Assembly (NCBI RefSeq): GCF_019048265.1
Contig: NZ_CP077311.1
Span: 2,985,001 to 3,049,000, forward strand
Direction: 5' to 3'
Source of the DNA: Aeromonas sp. FDAARGOS 1405
GTDB lineage: Bacteria; Pseudomonadota; Gammaproteobacteria; Enterobacterales; Aeromonadaceae
DNA length: 64,000 nucleotides
Positions 34,225 through 46,559 of this stretch are shown piece by piece (the first letter of the stretch is position 1; each line of letters opens with the position of its first letter). Both the position numbers and the translations under genes were made by a program. A model generated the notes under the pieces. The model searched no databases. It was not told the DNA's origin and saw only the letters and a program-made list of their open reading frames with translations.

Positions 34225-34998
34225 ATGAAAAAACTGCACTCCCTGTTTTTGCTGGCAGCCCTTCCACTGGCTTTGATGACATCGGCGCAAGCCGAGTCCA
34301 GCCTCGCCGCTATCCAGAGTGCCGGTGCGATCAAAATCGGCACTGAAGGCGCCTATCCTCCGTTCACCTATCACGACAAGAGCGGCAAGCTGGTCGGCTT
34401 TGATGTGGAGATTGGCGAGCTGATTGCAAAAGGCCTTGGGGTGAAGCCGGAGTTTGTCGAAGGCAAGTGGGATGGTCTCATCGCCGGGGTGGATGCCAAG
34501 CGCTACGATCTGGTGCTCAACGAAGTGGCCATCACCCCGGAGCGGCTGAAAAAGTATGATTTTTCAGATCCCTACATCACCTCCAAAGCGGTGATCGTGG
34601 TGCACAGCGATAATCACAGCATCAACAGCTTTGCGGATCTGAAGGGTAAGAAATCATCCCAGTCCCTGACTAGCAACTTTGCTCAGCTGGCGAAATCCTC
34701 GGGCGCCGAGGTGGTCGCCACCGAGGGCTTCAACCAGTCACTACAGCTGGTGCTGACCGGGCGAGTGGATGCCACCATCAATGACAGCCTCTCGTTCCTC
34801 GACTTCAAGAAACAGAAACCGGATGCCAAATTGAGGGTGGCGGCGACCGAGGCGAAGGGGGATCAATCGGCAGTGTTGCTCGCCAAGGGACAGCCGGAAT
34901 TGCTGGCCGCTATCAATCAGGCACTGCGCACTGCCAAACAGGATGGTAGCTACCAGAAAATATCTCTTAAGTATTTTGGTACTGATGTCTCGCAATAA
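34225..34998 (+). CDS. Cystine/polar amino acid ABC transporter, binding protein
   Basis: 257 residues with a Sec signal (MKKLHSLFLLAALPLALMTS, cleaved near AQA). The mature protein is a family-3 solute-binding protein: IKIGTEGAYPPFTYHD, LVGFDVEIGE, FVEGKWDGLIAGVDAKRYD and DATINDSLSFLDF. The GKWDGLIAGLD-type segment is most like the cystine-binding FliY/TcyJ group, so cystine is a likely ligand, not proven. First of a three-gene operon with permease and ATPase. GAGG precedes the ATG. Confidence 0.87.
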   Translation: MKKLHSLFLLAALPLALMTSAQAESSLAAIQSAGAIKIGTEGAYPPFTYHDKSGKLVGFDVEIGELIAKGLGVKPEFVEGKWDGLIAGVDAKRYDLVLNEVAITPERLKKYDFSDPYITSKAVIVVHSDNHSINSFADLKGKKSSQSLTSNFAQLAKSSGAEVVATEGFNQSLQLVLTGRVDATINDSLSFLDFKKQKPDAKLRVAATEAKGDQSAVLLAKGQPELLAAINQALRTAKQDGSYQKISLKYFGTDVSQ

Positions 34999-35034
34999 TA
35001 TTGCCGGAAAATAATAACTAGCGAGGTAATTAAC

Positions 35035-35712
35035 GTGCCAGCCTGGTTGCAGTTAATGATCGACTCTTTTTGGCCCCTGCTTAGAGCGGGGCTTATTTTT
35101 ACCGTGCCACTGACCCTGATCACCTTTGTCTTGGGAATATTGCTCGGCTTGCTGGTGGCGCTGGCCAGATTATATGGCCCGACACCATTGGTGGCACTGG
35201 TTCGTTTTTATGTCTGGCTTATTCGTGGTACGCCGCTGCTGGTGCAGCTCTTTCTGATTTTCTATGGCTTGCCGAGTGCTGGCATTGTGCTGGATGCCTT
35301 CACCGCCGCGGTGATCGGGTTCACCCTCAACATCGGCGCCTACAGCTCTGAGATCATCCGCGCTACTCTCGCGGCGATCCCGAAAGGGCAGTGGGATGCA
35401 GCCTATTCGATTGGCATGAACTGGCCCCAGGTGATGTGGCGGGTGATCCTGCCGCAGGCGGCGCGCATTGCGGTGCCACCGCTTTCCAACACCTTTATTT
35501 CGCTGGTGAAGGACACCTCGTTGGCGGCGGCAGTGACCGTGCCTGAGCTGTTTCAGGCGGCCCAGCGGCTCGCCTCTGTCACCTATGAGCCGCTGATCCT
35601 TTACATAGAGACGGCCATCATCTACCTGCTGTTTAGCTCGGTGCTCTCCACCTTGCAAGACCGGCTGGAGCGCAAGTTGACCCACAAAGAGACCCGGGAG
35701 GTCGCCCTATGA
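35035..35712 (+). CDS. Cystine/polar amino acid ABC transporter, permease
   Basis: 225 residues with GTG start at 35035 and GAGGT upstream. It has about five membrane segments of the HisMQ type and the EAA-like loop (AAYSIGMNWPQVMWRVILPQA) that contacts the ATPase, with YVWLIRGTPLLVQLF earlier. It forms the inner-membrane channel, probably as a homodimer since only one permease gene is present. The ATPase start overlaps its stop by four bases. Confidence 0.9.
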   Translation: MPAWLQLMIDSFWPLLRAGLIFTVPLTLITFVLGILLGLLVALARLYGPTPLVALVRFYVWLIRGTPLLVQLFLIFYGLPSAGIVLDAFTAAVIGFTLNIGAYSSEIIRATLAAIPKGQWDAAYSIGMNWPQVMWRVILPQAARIAVPPLSNTFISLVKDTSLAAAVTVPELFQAAQRLASVTYEPLILYIETAIIYLLFSSVLSTLQDRLERKLTHKETREVAL

Positions 35713-36470
35713 TCCGGTTGCGTGGTATCGAGAAGCAGTTTGGCGGGCAGCGGGTGCTCAAGGGGATCGATCTTGCCATGGTGGCGGGCAGTGTGACCGC
35801 CCTGATTGGCCCCTCCGGCAGTGGCAAGAGCACCCTGTTGCGCTGTGTCAATATGCTGGAGCGGCCGGATGCGGGGCACCTGGTGCTGGGGGGGGGCGAA
35901 CTCGATTTTTCTCACCATCTGCCTCGCCAGAGCGTGCAGGCATTGCGCCAGCAGACCGGCATGGTGTTCCAGAATTTCCAGCTGTTCCCGCATATGACGG
36001 TGCTGGAAAACGTTATTGAGGGATTGGTGACCGTGTTGAAGTGGCCAAGAGCGAAAGCGGAGGTGCGAGGCTTGCAACTGCTCGACAAGGTGGGGCTCAG
36101 GCACAAGGCCGAGGCGGTGCCTGCCACCCTCTCCGGTGGCCAGCAGCAGCGGGTTGCCATTGCGAGGGCGCTGGCGCCATCGCCCAAGGTACTGCTCTGT
36201 GATGAACCCACCTCGGCGCTGGATCCCGAGCTTGCCCAGGAGGTGGTGACCGTGCTGCGCCAGCTGGCCCGCGAGGGAACCACCATGCTGATTGCTACCC
36301 ACGATCTGCGGCTGGCAGCCCAGATAGCGCAGCAGGTGATCTTTCTGGAGGCGGGTGAGGTGGTGGAAGCAGGCAGCGCACGCCAGATGTTCACCACTCC
36401 CAAGCGGGCGCGTACCTTCGAGTACATCTCCACCCTCACCGAGCGGTTGCCGGAGAGCTGGAGCATCTAG
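35709..36470 (+). CDS. Cystine/polar amino acid ABC transporter, ATPase
   Basis: 253 residues. Walker A GPSGSGKST is near residue 38, the Q-loop MVFQNFQLFPHMT at about 84, signature LSGGQQQR at 140 and Walker B VLLCDEPTSALD at 160, with the H-loop TH following. This is the PAAT (polar amino acid) branch. It is the last gene of the operon; a tandem repeat and terminator lie behind it. Confidence 0.93.
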   Translation: MIRLRGIEKQFGGQRVLKGIDLAMVAGSVTALIGPSGSGKSTLLRCVNMLERPDAGHLVLGGGELDFSHHLPRQSVQALRQQTGMVFQNFQLFPHMTVLENVIEGLVTVLKWPRAKAEVRGLQLLDKVGLRHKAEAVPATLSGGQQQRVAIARALAPSPKVLLCDEPTSALDPELAQEVVTVLRQLAREGTTMLIATHDLRLAAQIAQQVIFLEAGEVVEAGSARQMFTTPKRARTFEYISTLTERLPESWSI

Positions 36471-36518
36471 CCGCTCCCCGGACGGGAGTGATAGGTGACA
36501 AGTCGCCAGCGAGAACTC

Positions 36519-36560
36519 CTAGCCTTAAATTCCGAGCCTTAAATTCCTAGCCTCAAAAGA
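36519..36560. repeat. 14-bp tandem repeat, three copies
   Basis: CTAGCCTTAAATTC, CGAGCCTTAAATTC and a degenerate CTAGCCTCAAAAGA lie head to tail at 36519-36532, 36533-36546 and 36547-36560, abutting the terminator stem. The array is non-coding and short. Confidence 0.75.
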
Positions 36561-36584
36561 AGAGCCCCGCACTGGCGGGGCTCT
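36561..36584. terminator. Bidirectional terminator, ABC operon / gltBD
   Basis: AGAGCCCCGC (36561-36570) pairs perfectly with GCGGGGCTCT (36575-36584), four-base loop, with short T-runs on each side. Confidence 0.82.
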
Positions 36585-36610
36585 GTTTGGGTTGACTGCG
36601 GAAGTGCAGG

Positions 36611-38038
<1,428 letters not shown>

Positions 38039-41000
38039 TTATTGCGCCTGGATTCTGAGTTCTGCACTGGAACGGCTGGTGTGACCCAGCAGCGATTTCA
38101 CGTCGCTGGACTTGGGTTTGATCAGCCTGAACTTGGGCACATAGGAGTCGAAGTTGGCCAGGATCTCCTCGGCGCGCGAGCTGCCGGTCTCATTGAGGTG
38201 CGCCGTGATGATGCCGCGCAGGTGCTCCTGATGGATGGCGAGATCCGCCACGTCCAGCAGTTCCACAAGCTCGGGGTTGGTGCGCTTGGCGAAGTTGCCG
38301 CACTCGTCGAGCACGTAGGCAAAGCCGCCGGTCATGCCCGCCGCGAAGTTGACGCCGGTCTGACCGAGCACGGTGACGATGCCGCCGGTCATATATTCAC
38401 AACCGTTGTCGCCAATCCCCTCGACCACCGCCAAGGCGCCGGAGTTGCGCACCGCGAAACGCTCGCCGGCAGTGCCCGCGGCGTAGAGTTTGCCGCCAGT
38501 GGCGCCGTAGAGGCAGGTGTTGCCGATGATGGCCGCTTCATGGGATTTGAACGCCACGCCGACATGGGGCTTGATCACCAGCTTGCCGCCGGTCATCCCC
38601 TTGCCCACGTAGTCGTTGGCATCGCCGGTGAGGATCATCTCAAGGCCACCTGCGTTCCAGACGCCGAAGCTCTGGCCTGCGGTGCCGTTGAAGTGCACTT
38701 TGACCGGATCCGCCGCCATTCCCTGATTGCCGTGACGTTTGACAATCTCGCCCGAGAGGCGCGCACCCACCGAGCGGTCGGTGTTGCGAATGTCGTAGCG
38801 GAACTCGCCACCGCTTGAGGTTTCCACCGCTTCCAGCAGATCTTCCACCATTTTCAGGTTGAGCGGCCCCTTGTCGAAGGTGGGGTTGTGCTGCTGGCTG
38901 AAGAGGCTGGAACCTGCCGGTGCTACCGGACGGGCCAGAATGCCAGAGAGATCCAGCTTGGCCTGACGAGCGGTGAGGCCGGGCAGGGCTTCCAGCAGAT
39001 CGGTGCGGCCAATCAGGTCGGTCAGCTGGGTGACGCCGAGCTGGGCCATCAGCTCGCGGGTCTCTTCGGCGATGAACTTGAAGTAGTTCATCACCATCTC
39101 CGGCAGGCCGGTAAAGTGCTCGCGACGCAGCTTCTCATCCTGAGTGGCAACGCCGGTGGCGCAGTTGTTCAGGTGGCAAATACGCAGGTATTTGCAACCG
39201 AGCGCCACCATGGGGCCGGTGCCAAAGCCGAAGCTCTCGGCGCCGAGGATGGCCGCCTTGATGATGTCGAGGCCGGTTTTGAGACCACCATCCACCTGCA
39301 GCCGCACCTTATGGCGCAGACCGTTGGCGACCAGCGCCTGTTGGGTCTCGGCCAGACCCAGCTCCCACGGGGAGCCGGCATATTTGACCGAGGTGAGGGG
39401 GCTCGCGCCAGTGCCACCGTCATAACCGGAGATGGTGATGAAGTCGGCATAGGCCTTGGCCACGCCGCAGGCAATGGTGCCAACGCCGGGTTCGGAGACC
39501 AGTTTCACCGACACCAGACAGCTCGGGTTGATCTGCTTGATATCGAAGATGAGCTGGGCCAGATCCTCGATGGAGTAAATGTCGTGATGCGGCGGCGGTG
39601 AAATCAGGGTCACGCCGGGCACGGAATAACGCAGCTGGGCGATCTGGGCGGTGACCTTGTCACCGGGCAGCTGGCCACCCTCGCCGGGCTTGGCACCCTG
39701 CGCCACCTTGATCTGCACTACATCGGCGTTCATCAGGTAGTGGGGGGTGACACCGAATCGGCCGGAAGCCACCTGCTTGATGCGGGAGTTCTTCTCGGTA
39801 CCGAAGCGCTTGGGATCCTCGCCCCCTTCACCGGAGTTGCTCTGACCGCCGAGGCGGTTCATGGCGACAGCCAGCGCCTCGTGGGCTTCAGGGCCGAGGG
39901 CGCCGATGGACATGGCGGCGGAGTCGAAGCGGGGGAACAGCTTGTCGGCTGGCTCAACCTGATCCAGCGCGACCGGATTGTCGACTTTTTTCAGGGCCAG
40001 CAGATCGCGCAGGGTGGCAACCGGGCGCTCGTTCACCAGACGGGCGTACTCCTTGTAATCGGCATAGTTGCCGGAGCGCACCGCGGTTTGCAGGGTCTGC
40101 ACCACATCCGGGTTGTAGGTGTGGTACTCGCCGCCGTGGACGAACTTGAGCAGGCCGCCATGGGGGAGGGGCTTGCGCACCAGCCATGCCTGACGGGCCA
40201 GATTGTGCTGATCCTGCTGGATGTCGGCAAAATCGGCACCCTGAATACGGCTCGATACGCCGCGGAAGCAGGTATCGACCACCGATTTGGCCAGACCCAC
40301 TGCTTCAAACAGCTGGGAGCAGCGGTAGCTGGCGACCGTGCTGATGCCCATCTTGGACATCACCTTGTAGAGCCCCTTGTTGATGCCGTTGCGATAGTTG
40401 ACCATCGCCTGGCGCAGGGACATGGTGAGCACGCCCTCTTCAACCTGTTTGGCCAGGGTTTCGTAGGCTAGATAGGGGTAGATGGCGGTCGCGCCAAAGC
40501 CCAGCAGCACCGAGAAGTGGTGCGGGTCACGGCAGCTTGCAGTTTCCACCAGAATGTTGGCGTCGCAGCGCAGGTTGTTGTCCACCAGGGTACGCTGTAC
40601 TGCACCCACCGCCATGGCGGCCGGGATCGGCAGGGTGTCGGCGCTGATGTCGCGATCCGACAGCACCAGTAGTACGGTGCCACTCTTGGCTGCGGCTTTG
40701 GCCTCATCGCAGATGCGCACGATGGCTGCTTCCAGCCCCTCTTCTGGCTTGAAGTTGAGGCTGATCACCTGATGACGGTAGTACTCACCTTCCAGTGCCA
40801 GCAGCTGGTGGAAGTCGGAGTAGAGCAGGATCGGTGACTGGAACAGCACCCGGTGGGCGTGGCCGAAGGTCTCGTTGAAGACGTTCTGCTCGCGACCGAT
40901 ACAGGTGGCCAGCGACATGACGTGGTTCTCACGCAGCGGATCGATGGGCGGGTTGGTCACCTGTGCAAACATCTGGCGGAAGTAGTCATAGAGGGTACGC

Positions 41001-42496
41001 GGGCCGGAGGAGAGCACCGCCATCGGGGTATCATCCCCCATGGAGCCCACCGCCTCCTGACCATTTTCACCGAGAACCCGGATGATCTGATCCAGCTCCT
41101 CGAAGGAGTAGCCAAACAGCTTCTGATAGGTTTTCAGCTGGTCGTCGGAGAACTCGCGGCTACCGGTCTGGCTGTCGTCCATCTGCTCGAAGGGGACCAG
41201 TCGGCGGCAGTGTTTATCCATCCACTGCTTGTAGGTGTGACGGTTCTTGAGGTCGTCATCGATCTCGAAGCTGGTCCACACCTTGCCGTTGCTGGTATCC
41301 ACCACGAACAGCTCGCCAGGGCCGACCCGGCCCTTCTCCAGCACTTCGTCCGGGGTATAGTCCCAGGTGCCGACCTCGGAGGCGAGGGTGATGAACTTGT
41401 CCTTGGTGATGACGTAGCGGGCCGGACGCAGACCGTTGCGATCAAGTGCGCAGGTGGCGTAGCGACCGTCGGTCATGACGATACCGGCCGGGCCGTCCCA
41501 CGGCTCCATGTGCATGGAGTTGAAGTCGTAGAAGGCGCGCAGGTCATCATCCATGTTCGGATGTTTTTGCCATGCTGGCGGGATCAACAGGCGCATGGCG
41601 CGGAACAGGTCCATGCCACCGGCGAGGAAGAGATCCAGCATGTTGTCGAGGCTGGAGGAGTCAGAGCCGGTGGTGTTGACGAAGGGGGCCGCTTCCTGCA
41701 AATCGGGGATCAGCGGCGTGGCAAACTTGTAGCTGCGCGCCTTGGCCCACTGGCGGTTGCCGGCGATGGTGTTGATCTCGCCGTTGTGGGCCAGATAGCG
41801 AAACGGCTGCGCCAGCGGCCAGCGCGGGCTGGTGTTGGTGGAGAAACGCTGGTGGAAGACGCAGATGGCCGCCTGCATACGGATGTCGGCGAGATCCAGA
41901 TAGAAGCGCGGCAAGTCCACCGGCATGCACAGTCCTTTATAGACGGTGACCAGATTGGAGAGGCTGACCACATAGAAGTAGTCGTCGTTGACGCGCTTTT
42001 CGATGCGGCGGCGCACGATATAGAGGCGGCGCTCGAGATCCTTGTCGACCCAGCCGGGCGGGGCGTTGACAAAGACCTGTTCAATGCTGGGCAGGGAGGC
42101 TTTGGCGATGGTACCGAGTACGTTGGTATCGACAGGCACCTTGCGCCAGCCGACCAGACTCAGGGTCTCTTTTTCCAGCTCTTCGTCGATGATGTCGCGG
42201 GTCTGCTGGGCCAATACGGGGTCAGGGTTGAGAAACAGCATGCCGACCGCATAGTTGCGGCCAAGGTGCCATCCCTTCTCCTCGGCGACAGCTCTGAAGA
42301 AGCTGTCCGGTTTTTGCAGCAGCAGACCGCAACCATCGCCGGTCTTGCCATCGGCGGAGATCCCGCCGCGGTGCTGCATGCGAGCCAATGCTGACATCGC
42401 GAGACGGACAAGCTTGTGGCTGGCTTCCCCTTCCATGTGGGCCAACAGGCCGAAGCCACAGTTATCCCTCTCCAGCTTTGGATCATATAGTGACAT
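38039..42496 (-). CDS. gltB: Glutamate synthase (NADPH) large subunit
   Basis: 1,485 residues from ATG 42496, chosen because GGGAG lies upstream and the start gives [12 protein letters not shown] followed by CGFGLLAH. Removal of the short propeptide exposes Cys as the Ntn glutaminase nucleophile, as in E. coli. The FMN-binding synthase domain contains [10 protein letters not shown] and [11 protein letters not shown]; the 3Fe-4S cysteines are in [12 protein letters not shown]; the C-terminal GXGXG beta-helix is complete. Upstream are 600 bp without a gene, which should hold its promoter. Confidence 0.97.
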   Translation of the reverse strand: MSLYDPKLERDNCGFGLLAHMEGEASHKLVRLAMSALARMQHRGGISADGKTGDGCGLLLQKPDSFFRAVAEEKGWHLGRNYAVGMLFLNPDPVLAQQTRDIIDEELEKETLSLVGWRKVPVDTNVLGTIAKASLPSIEQVFVNAPPGWVDKDLERRLYIVRRRIEKRVNDDYFYVVSLSNLVTVYKGLCMPVDLPRFYLDLADIRMQAAICVFHQRFSTNTSPRWPLAQPFRYLAHNGEINTIAGNRQWAKARSYKFATPLIPDLQEAAPFVNTTGSDSSSLDNMLDLFLAGGMDLFRAMRLLIPPAWQKHPNMDDDLRAFYDFNSMHMEPWDGPAGIVMTDGRYATCALDRNGLRPARYVITKDKFITLASEVGTWDYTPDEVLEKGRVGPGELFVVDTSNGKVWTSFEIDDDLKNRHTYKQWMDKHCRRLVPFEQMDDSQTGSREFSDDQLKTYQKLFGYSFEELDQIIRVLGENGQEAVGSMGDDTPMAVLSSGPRTLYDYFRQMFAQVTNPPIDPLRENHVMSLATCIGREQNVFNETFGHAHRVLFQSPILLYSDFHQLLALEGEYYRHQVISLNFKPEEGLEAAIVRICDEAKAAAKSGTVLLVLSDRDISADTLPIPAAMAVGAVQRTLVDNNLRCDANILVETASCRDPHHFSVLLGFGATAIYPYLAYETLAKQVEEGVLTMSLRQAMVNYRNGINKGLYKVMSKMGISTVASYRCSQLFEAVGLAKSVVDTCFRGVSSRIQGADFADIQQDQHNLARQAWLVRKPLPHGGLLKFVHGGEYHTYNPDVVQTLQTAVRSGNYADYKEYARLVNERPVATLRDLLALKKVDNPVALDQVEPADKLFPRFDSAAMSIGALGPEAHEALAVAMNRLGGQSNSGEGGEDPKRFGTEKNSRIKQVASGRFGVTPHYLMNADVVQIKVAQGAKPGEGGQLPGDKVTAQIAQLRYSVPGVTLISPPPHHDIYSIEDLAQLIFDIKQINPSCLVSVKLVSEPGVGTIACGVAKAYADFITISGYDGGTGASPLTSVKYAGSPWELGLAETQQALVANGLRHKVRLQVDGGLKTGLDIIKAAILGAESFGFGTGPMVALGCKYLRICHLNNCATGVATQDEKLRREHFTGLPEMVMNYFKFIAEETRELMAQLGVTQLTDLIGRTDLLEALPGLTARQAKLDLSGILARPVAPAGSSLFSQQHNPTFDKGPLNLKMVEDLLEAVETSSGGEFRYDIRNTDRSVGARLSGEIVKRHGNQGMAADPVKVHFNGTAGQSFGVWNAGGLEMILTGDANDYVGKGMTGGKLVIKPHVGVAFKSHEAAIIGNTCLYGATGGKLYAAGTAGERFAVRNSGALAVVEGIGDNGCEYMTGGIVTVLGQTGVNFAAGMTGGFAYVLDECGNFAKRTNPELVELLDVADLAIHQEHLRGIITAHLNETGSSRAEEILANFDSYVPKFRLIKPKSSDVKSLLGHTSRSSAELRIQAQ

Positions 42497-43107
42497 TGCA
42501 TTTCTCCCTTGCTCGGCCTTGTATCGCACAGTCATCACCTGACTGCATAAATTGCGATTGGCTCTTGTGGTTCCGTCTGCCTGACGTGGCGAATCTCCAA
42601 ACTAATGGGATTTTCTGGCGAGGTCAATCGCAGGTCAGGTTTGTCTTCATGGTTACACTCGCATAACAAAATGTCGGGTTAGGGGGATTCGCTCGCAGTT
42701 ATGAAGTATTTATTCTGTGTTGTTTGATTTTGTTGGTTAAATATATCGCCATTGACAGGCTCAATGGTGTGCTCGGCGACGATGGGCGAATGTAGTAATT
42801 TTACCAACCCGATGTGGCCGACAGCGGAAGGGATCACATTTTCAATATCCCATGCTTGCAATTGTGTGCTGTCGGGTCTCTTTGAATTTCTCATTGTTCA
42901 ACAGTGGGTTATCAGGTCTCATTTTCATATGGATGTTTACTGTTTGAATCGTCAAAGAACTGTAAAAATCCTTTTTTTGCGCTTTTTCTCTATATTTATT
43001 CAAAATTGGTCGGGTATTTATATGTTTTACCCTCTCCGCTAGCTTGATCCAGCTCAGCCCCTGTTTTGCGCAAGCTCGTACAATGGCGCTCCTTTAGCGG
43101 AGGTGTC
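42497..43107. other. 611-bp gap: divergent promoter region gltB / radical SAM gene
   Basis: The region is AT-rich, especially 42690-43040. I see no supported gene; short open frames lack ribosome binding sites and family similarity. It should contain the gltBD promoter on the minus strand and that of the radical SAM gene on the plus strand. No clear operator motif stands out. Confidence 0.5.
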
Positions 43108-44037
43108 ATGCAGTTACACGAACTCGTCAATACATTCGGTCAGGATCTCAAGCAGCGTCATGGTCAGAAGATCCACAAACTCTCCATCCACGGGGCCTTC
43201 ACCTGCCCGAACCGTGACGGCACCCTGGGCCGCGGTGGCTGTACCTTCTGCAATGTATCCTCTTTTGCTGACGAGTCGGCTCAGCAACTCTCCGTGGTGC
43301 AACAACTGCTGGCTCGCCGGGACGAAGTCACCCGTGCCAAGCGCTATCTTGCCTACTTTCAGGCCTATACCAGTACCTATGCCGAGGTCGAATATCTGCA
43401 GCGGATGTATGAAGAGGCGCTGTCGGTGAGCGATATGGTGGGGCTCTGCGTGGGCACTCGCCCCGATTGCGTACCGGATGCGGTGCTGGATCTGTTGGCG
43501 GGCTATCAGGCCCGGGGTTACGAGGTGTGGCTGGAGCTCGGGCTGCAAAGTGCCAATGACAAGACCCTACAACGGATCAACCGCGGCCACGGTTATACCG
43601 CTTATGAGGATGCGGTAAGACGTGCCCATCAGCGCGGCATCAAGGTATGTGCTCATCTGATCGTCGGCCTGCCGGGCGAGGTGCCAATGGACAGCCTCGA
43701 TACCCTGCATCGTATCGTTGAGACCGGTGTTGAGGGGATCAAGCTGCATCCGCTTCATGTAGTAGAGGGCAGTACTCTTGGCAAAGCGTGGCAGGCGGGG
43801 CGCCTTGAGGTATTGACGCTGGAGCAGTATGTGGAGGCGGCCGTTGCCATGATCCAGCACACGCCGCCCGAAGTGGTGTATCACCGGATTTCGGCCTCCG
43901 CTCGTCGTCCGACTCTTTTGGCGCCAGCCTGGTGTGAAAACCGCTGGACGGCCATGGCGAACATTGCCAAAGCACTCTCATTGAGCGGCCCGCAAGGTCA
44001 CGCGTTGGGCAGACCCTTCATACTTCCTGACCTATAA
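43108..44037 (+). CDS. yhcC: YhcC-like radical SAM protein (TIGR01212 type)
   Basis: 309 residues, the same length as E. coli YhcC, from ATG 43108 with GCGGAGG upstream. The N-terminus has CPNRDGTLGRGGCTFCN, the cysteine set that holds the radical SAM [4Fe-4S] cluster, with a longer first spacing than the common CxxxCxxC, as in this family. YLAYFQAYTSTYA and LVGLPGE also match. Its substrate is unknown; it is often found near gltBD, as here. Also suggested to modify RNA, not shown. Confidence 0.87.
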   Translation: MQLHELVNTFGQDLKQRHGQKIHKLSIHGAFTCPNRDGTLGRGGCTFCNVSSFADESAQQLSVVQQLLARRDEVTRAKRYLAYFQAYTSTYAEVEYLQRMYEEALSVSDMVGLCVGTRPDCVPDAVLDLLAGYQARGYEVWLELGLQSANDKTLQRINRGHGYTAYEDAVRRAHQRGIKVCAHLIVGLPGEVPMDSLDTLHRIVETGVEGIKLHPLHVVEGSTLGKAWQAGRLEVLTLEQYVEAAVAMIQHTPPEVVYHRISASARRPTLLAPAWCENRWTAMANIAKALSLSGPQGHALGRPFILPDL

Positions 44038-44414
44038 TTGAGCGCCAGATTATTATTTTCACGTAAAACATAGGGTTATATAAAAAACTTCATACCCTAA
44101 ACTATAGTTTTGGTACGTGCCGGTTGATATAGTGGTGCGCCATAATAAATGTCATTATCAATTAACTCCGGCATTCACCCTGATTGCAGTGTTAGCATGG
44201 TGTTGATGAGCCGATTATTTTTACCAATAACGAATCATGCCGCCATTGCTGCTGTGCCGGGAAATTGGGGATGAGTGTCGCGATCTATCTGGACAGGTTT
44301 ATCCCCTGATCAGTCTCATCAGCGGGAAGGCCACTCGGTTTTAGCGTGGCTATAGCAGGGAAATATGAGCGATGAACGCTCTTATCTACCTCATTTATGC
44401 AGTGACAGGATGCT
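44038..44414 (+). promoter_or_regulatory. 377-bp region upstream of the Lap secretion operon
   Basis: No gene is visible. The left half is AT-rich and has AAACTATAGTTT (44099-44110), a perfect 12-bp palindrome, and an imperfect AGGGTTAT ... ATACCCT pair at about 44072-44098. These could be operators of the secretion operon that starts at 44415. I cannot assign a regulator. Confidence 0.45.
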
Positions 44415-46559
44415 ATGCAAGCAGAAACAAGTCGTATCGATGAGTTATTGGAGTGTCTGGTCTTCTTGACCCGCTTTTATGGTGTGCCCAACAGCCAGGA
44501 TGCCCTGACGACCGGGTTGCCACTGGTCTCCGGACGACTGACGACAGCACTCTTTTGTCGTGCTGCCGAGCGGGGCGGGCTATCTGCCCGTGAAGTGATC
44601 CAGCCGCTTGATCAGATCTCTCCCTTGCTGCTGCCCTGCGTATTGCAGATGCGCAGTGGTGGTGCCTGCATTTTGCTGGAGTGGAACGAAGATCGCAGCC
44701 AGGGGAAAGTGATTTTCCCGCAGGCAGGTGATGCCGCCCAATGGCTGACTGCTGCCCAGCTGGGTGATGAGTATTTGGGGCGCCTCTTTTACGTTAAGAA
44801 GCAGTTCAAATTTGACGAGCGCTCTCCCAAGGTGCTGGAGACCCGTGATGGCCACTGGTTCTGGAGCACTTTGTTTGAATCTCGCGGAATCTATCGCGAT
44901 GTGCTGATCGCCTCCATTCTGATCAACCTGTTTGCCATCGCCAGCCCCCTCTTTACCATGAACGTCTATGACAAGATTGTGCCCAATCTGGCATTTGATT
45001 CGCTCTGGGTGCTGGCGGTCGGGGCCATGGTGGTCTTTACCTTCGATTTTGTGATGCGGCAGTTGCGCAGTTACTTTATCGATATCGCTGGCAAAAAGTC
45101 TGATGTGCTATTGTCTGCCAAGATTTTCGCCAAGGTGATGGGCATGCGGATGGAGTCTCGTCCCGCTTCCACCGGCGCTTTCGCCAAACATCTGCAGGAA
45201 TTTGAATCGGTGCGGGAGTTTTTCACTTCCGCGACGGTTTCTACTCTTATCGATCTCCCTTTTGCTGTCTTCTTCCTCTTTATTATCTGGATGTTTGCTG
45301 GCGTGATGGTGGTGGTCCCCATCGTCGCCATGCTGATCCTCATCGCCTATAGCGTCTATATTCAAGAGCCGCTCAAAAAGTCCATCGAAGAGGGTTCCCG
45401 GCTGGCCTCTCAGAAAAATGCCAACCTGATCGAAAGTATTTCTGGGCTGGAAACGGTCAAGATTTTTGGCGCCGAGAGTCTGTTCCAGCACCGTTGGGAG
45501 CAGGCTGTTTCCCATATTTCCACTTGGGGTGTACAAACACGGCGAATTACCAACTCCATGTCGTCACTGGCCAGTTATATCCAGCAGGTTGTGACGGTCG
45601 GTCTGGTGATCGTCGGTGTTTACCAGATCTCCGAAGGCTTGGTCACCATGGGGGGGATGATTGCTGCCGTGATGCTCTCCAGCCGTGCCATTGCGCCCAT
45701 GGTGCAACTCTCAGTGTTGTCGACCCGTTATAACCAGGCCAAATCTGCACTGGATATTCTGGAAAAAATCATGCAAACCCCGGGTGAGCAGGAGGAGGGC
45801 AAGCAATATATCCATCATCCGGTGATTGCCGGTCGAATTGAATTCGAAAATGTTTCGTTCAAATATCCAGGAATGGAAACCAGCACCCTGCACCATATCA
45901 ATTTGCGTATTCAGCCGGGTGAAAAGGTGGCAATTATCGGCCGGATTGGGGCGGGTAAAACGACCCTCGAGAAGTTGTTGATGGGGCTGTATCGGCCGAC
46001 TGACGGTTCGGTCCGGATCGATGGTTTCGAAATAGACCAGTTACCTCCCTCGGTGATTCGTCGCAATATCGGTTGTGTTCCCCAAGATGTCATTCTCTTT
46101 TTTGGTTCGGTGCGAGACAACATCATGCTGGGTAATCCGCTGGTGGATGACGTGAGAGTCTTGCGCGCTGCCAAGCGGGCGGGCGTCACCAATTTTACCA
46201 ACCGTGATCCCAACGGGTTGGATCGGCAGATCGGCGAGGGTGGCCGCCAGCTCTCCGGTGGCCAGCGTCAGGCGATCCTGCTGGCACGCGCCCTGCTCAA
46301 TGATCCCCCCATTCTGGTGATGGATGAGCCTACCTCCAACATGGACAACCAGTCCGAGATGCAGGTCAAACAGGAGCTCGCCAGACTGGGCCCGGAAACC
46401 ACCTTGATCCTCATCACCCACAAGACCTCAATGCTGGATGTGGCCTCGCGGGTTATTGTCATCGAGCAGGGACAGATTGTGGCAGATGGCCCCAAAGAGG
46501 TGGTGTTGCAGCAGTTGAAGGAAGGCAAGGTGCGCGTGCAGGAGGTGTCCCATGGTTAA
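44415..46559 (+). CDS. lapB: Type I secretion ABC transporter (LapB-like)
   Basis: 714 residues. The first ~130 form a C39-like domain that lacks the catalytic Cys (FLTRFYGVPNSQDAL in its place), typical for exporters of RTX proteins without leader peptides. Six membrane segments follow (about 160-440). The ATPase has Walker A GRIGAGKTT (~512), signature LSGGQRQ and Walker B ILVMDEPTSNMD. It energises export of the adhesin encoded at 52438-63300. The next gene overlaps its end by eight bases. Symbol by analogy with Pseudomonas fluorescens. Confidence 0.92.
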   Translation: MQAETSRIDELLECLVFLTRFYGVPNSQDALTTGLPLVSGRLTTALFCRAAERGGLSAREVIQPLDQISPLLLPCVLQMRSGGACILLEWNEDRSQGKVIFPQAGDAAQWLTAAQLGDEYLGRLFYVKKQFKFDERSPKVLETRDGHWFWSTLFESRGIYRDVLIASILINLFAIASPLFTMNVYDKIVPNLAFDSLWVLAVGAMVVFTFDFVMRQLRSYFIDIAGKKSDVLLSAKIFAKVMGMRMESRPASTGAFAKHLQEFESVREFFTSATVSTLIDLPFAVFFLFIIWMFAGVMVVVPIVAMLILIAYSVYIQEPLKKSIEEGSRLASQKNANLIESISGLETVKIFGAESLFQHRWEQAVSHISTWGVQTRRITNSMSSLASYIQQVVTVGLVIVGVYQISEGLVTMGGMIAAVMLSSRAIAPMVQLSVLSTRYNQAKSALDILEKIMQTPGEQEEGKQYIHHPVIAGRIEFENVSFKYPGMETSTLHHINLRIQPGEKVAIIGRIGAGKTTLEKLLMGLYRPTDGSVRIDGFEIDQLPPSVIRRNIGCVPQDVILFFGSVRDNIMLGNPLVDDVRVLRAAKRAGVTNFTNRDPNGLDRQIGEGGRQLSGGQRQAILLARALLNDPPILVMDEPTSNMDNQSEMQVKQELARLGPETTLILITHKTSMLDVASRVIVIEQGQIVADGPKEVVLQQLKEGKVRVQEVSHG

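Noticed and set aside
42752..43042. Open frame of 96 codons upstream of the radical SAM gene
   Set aside because: No ribosome binding site, AT-rich promoter-like composition, and no family resemblance.
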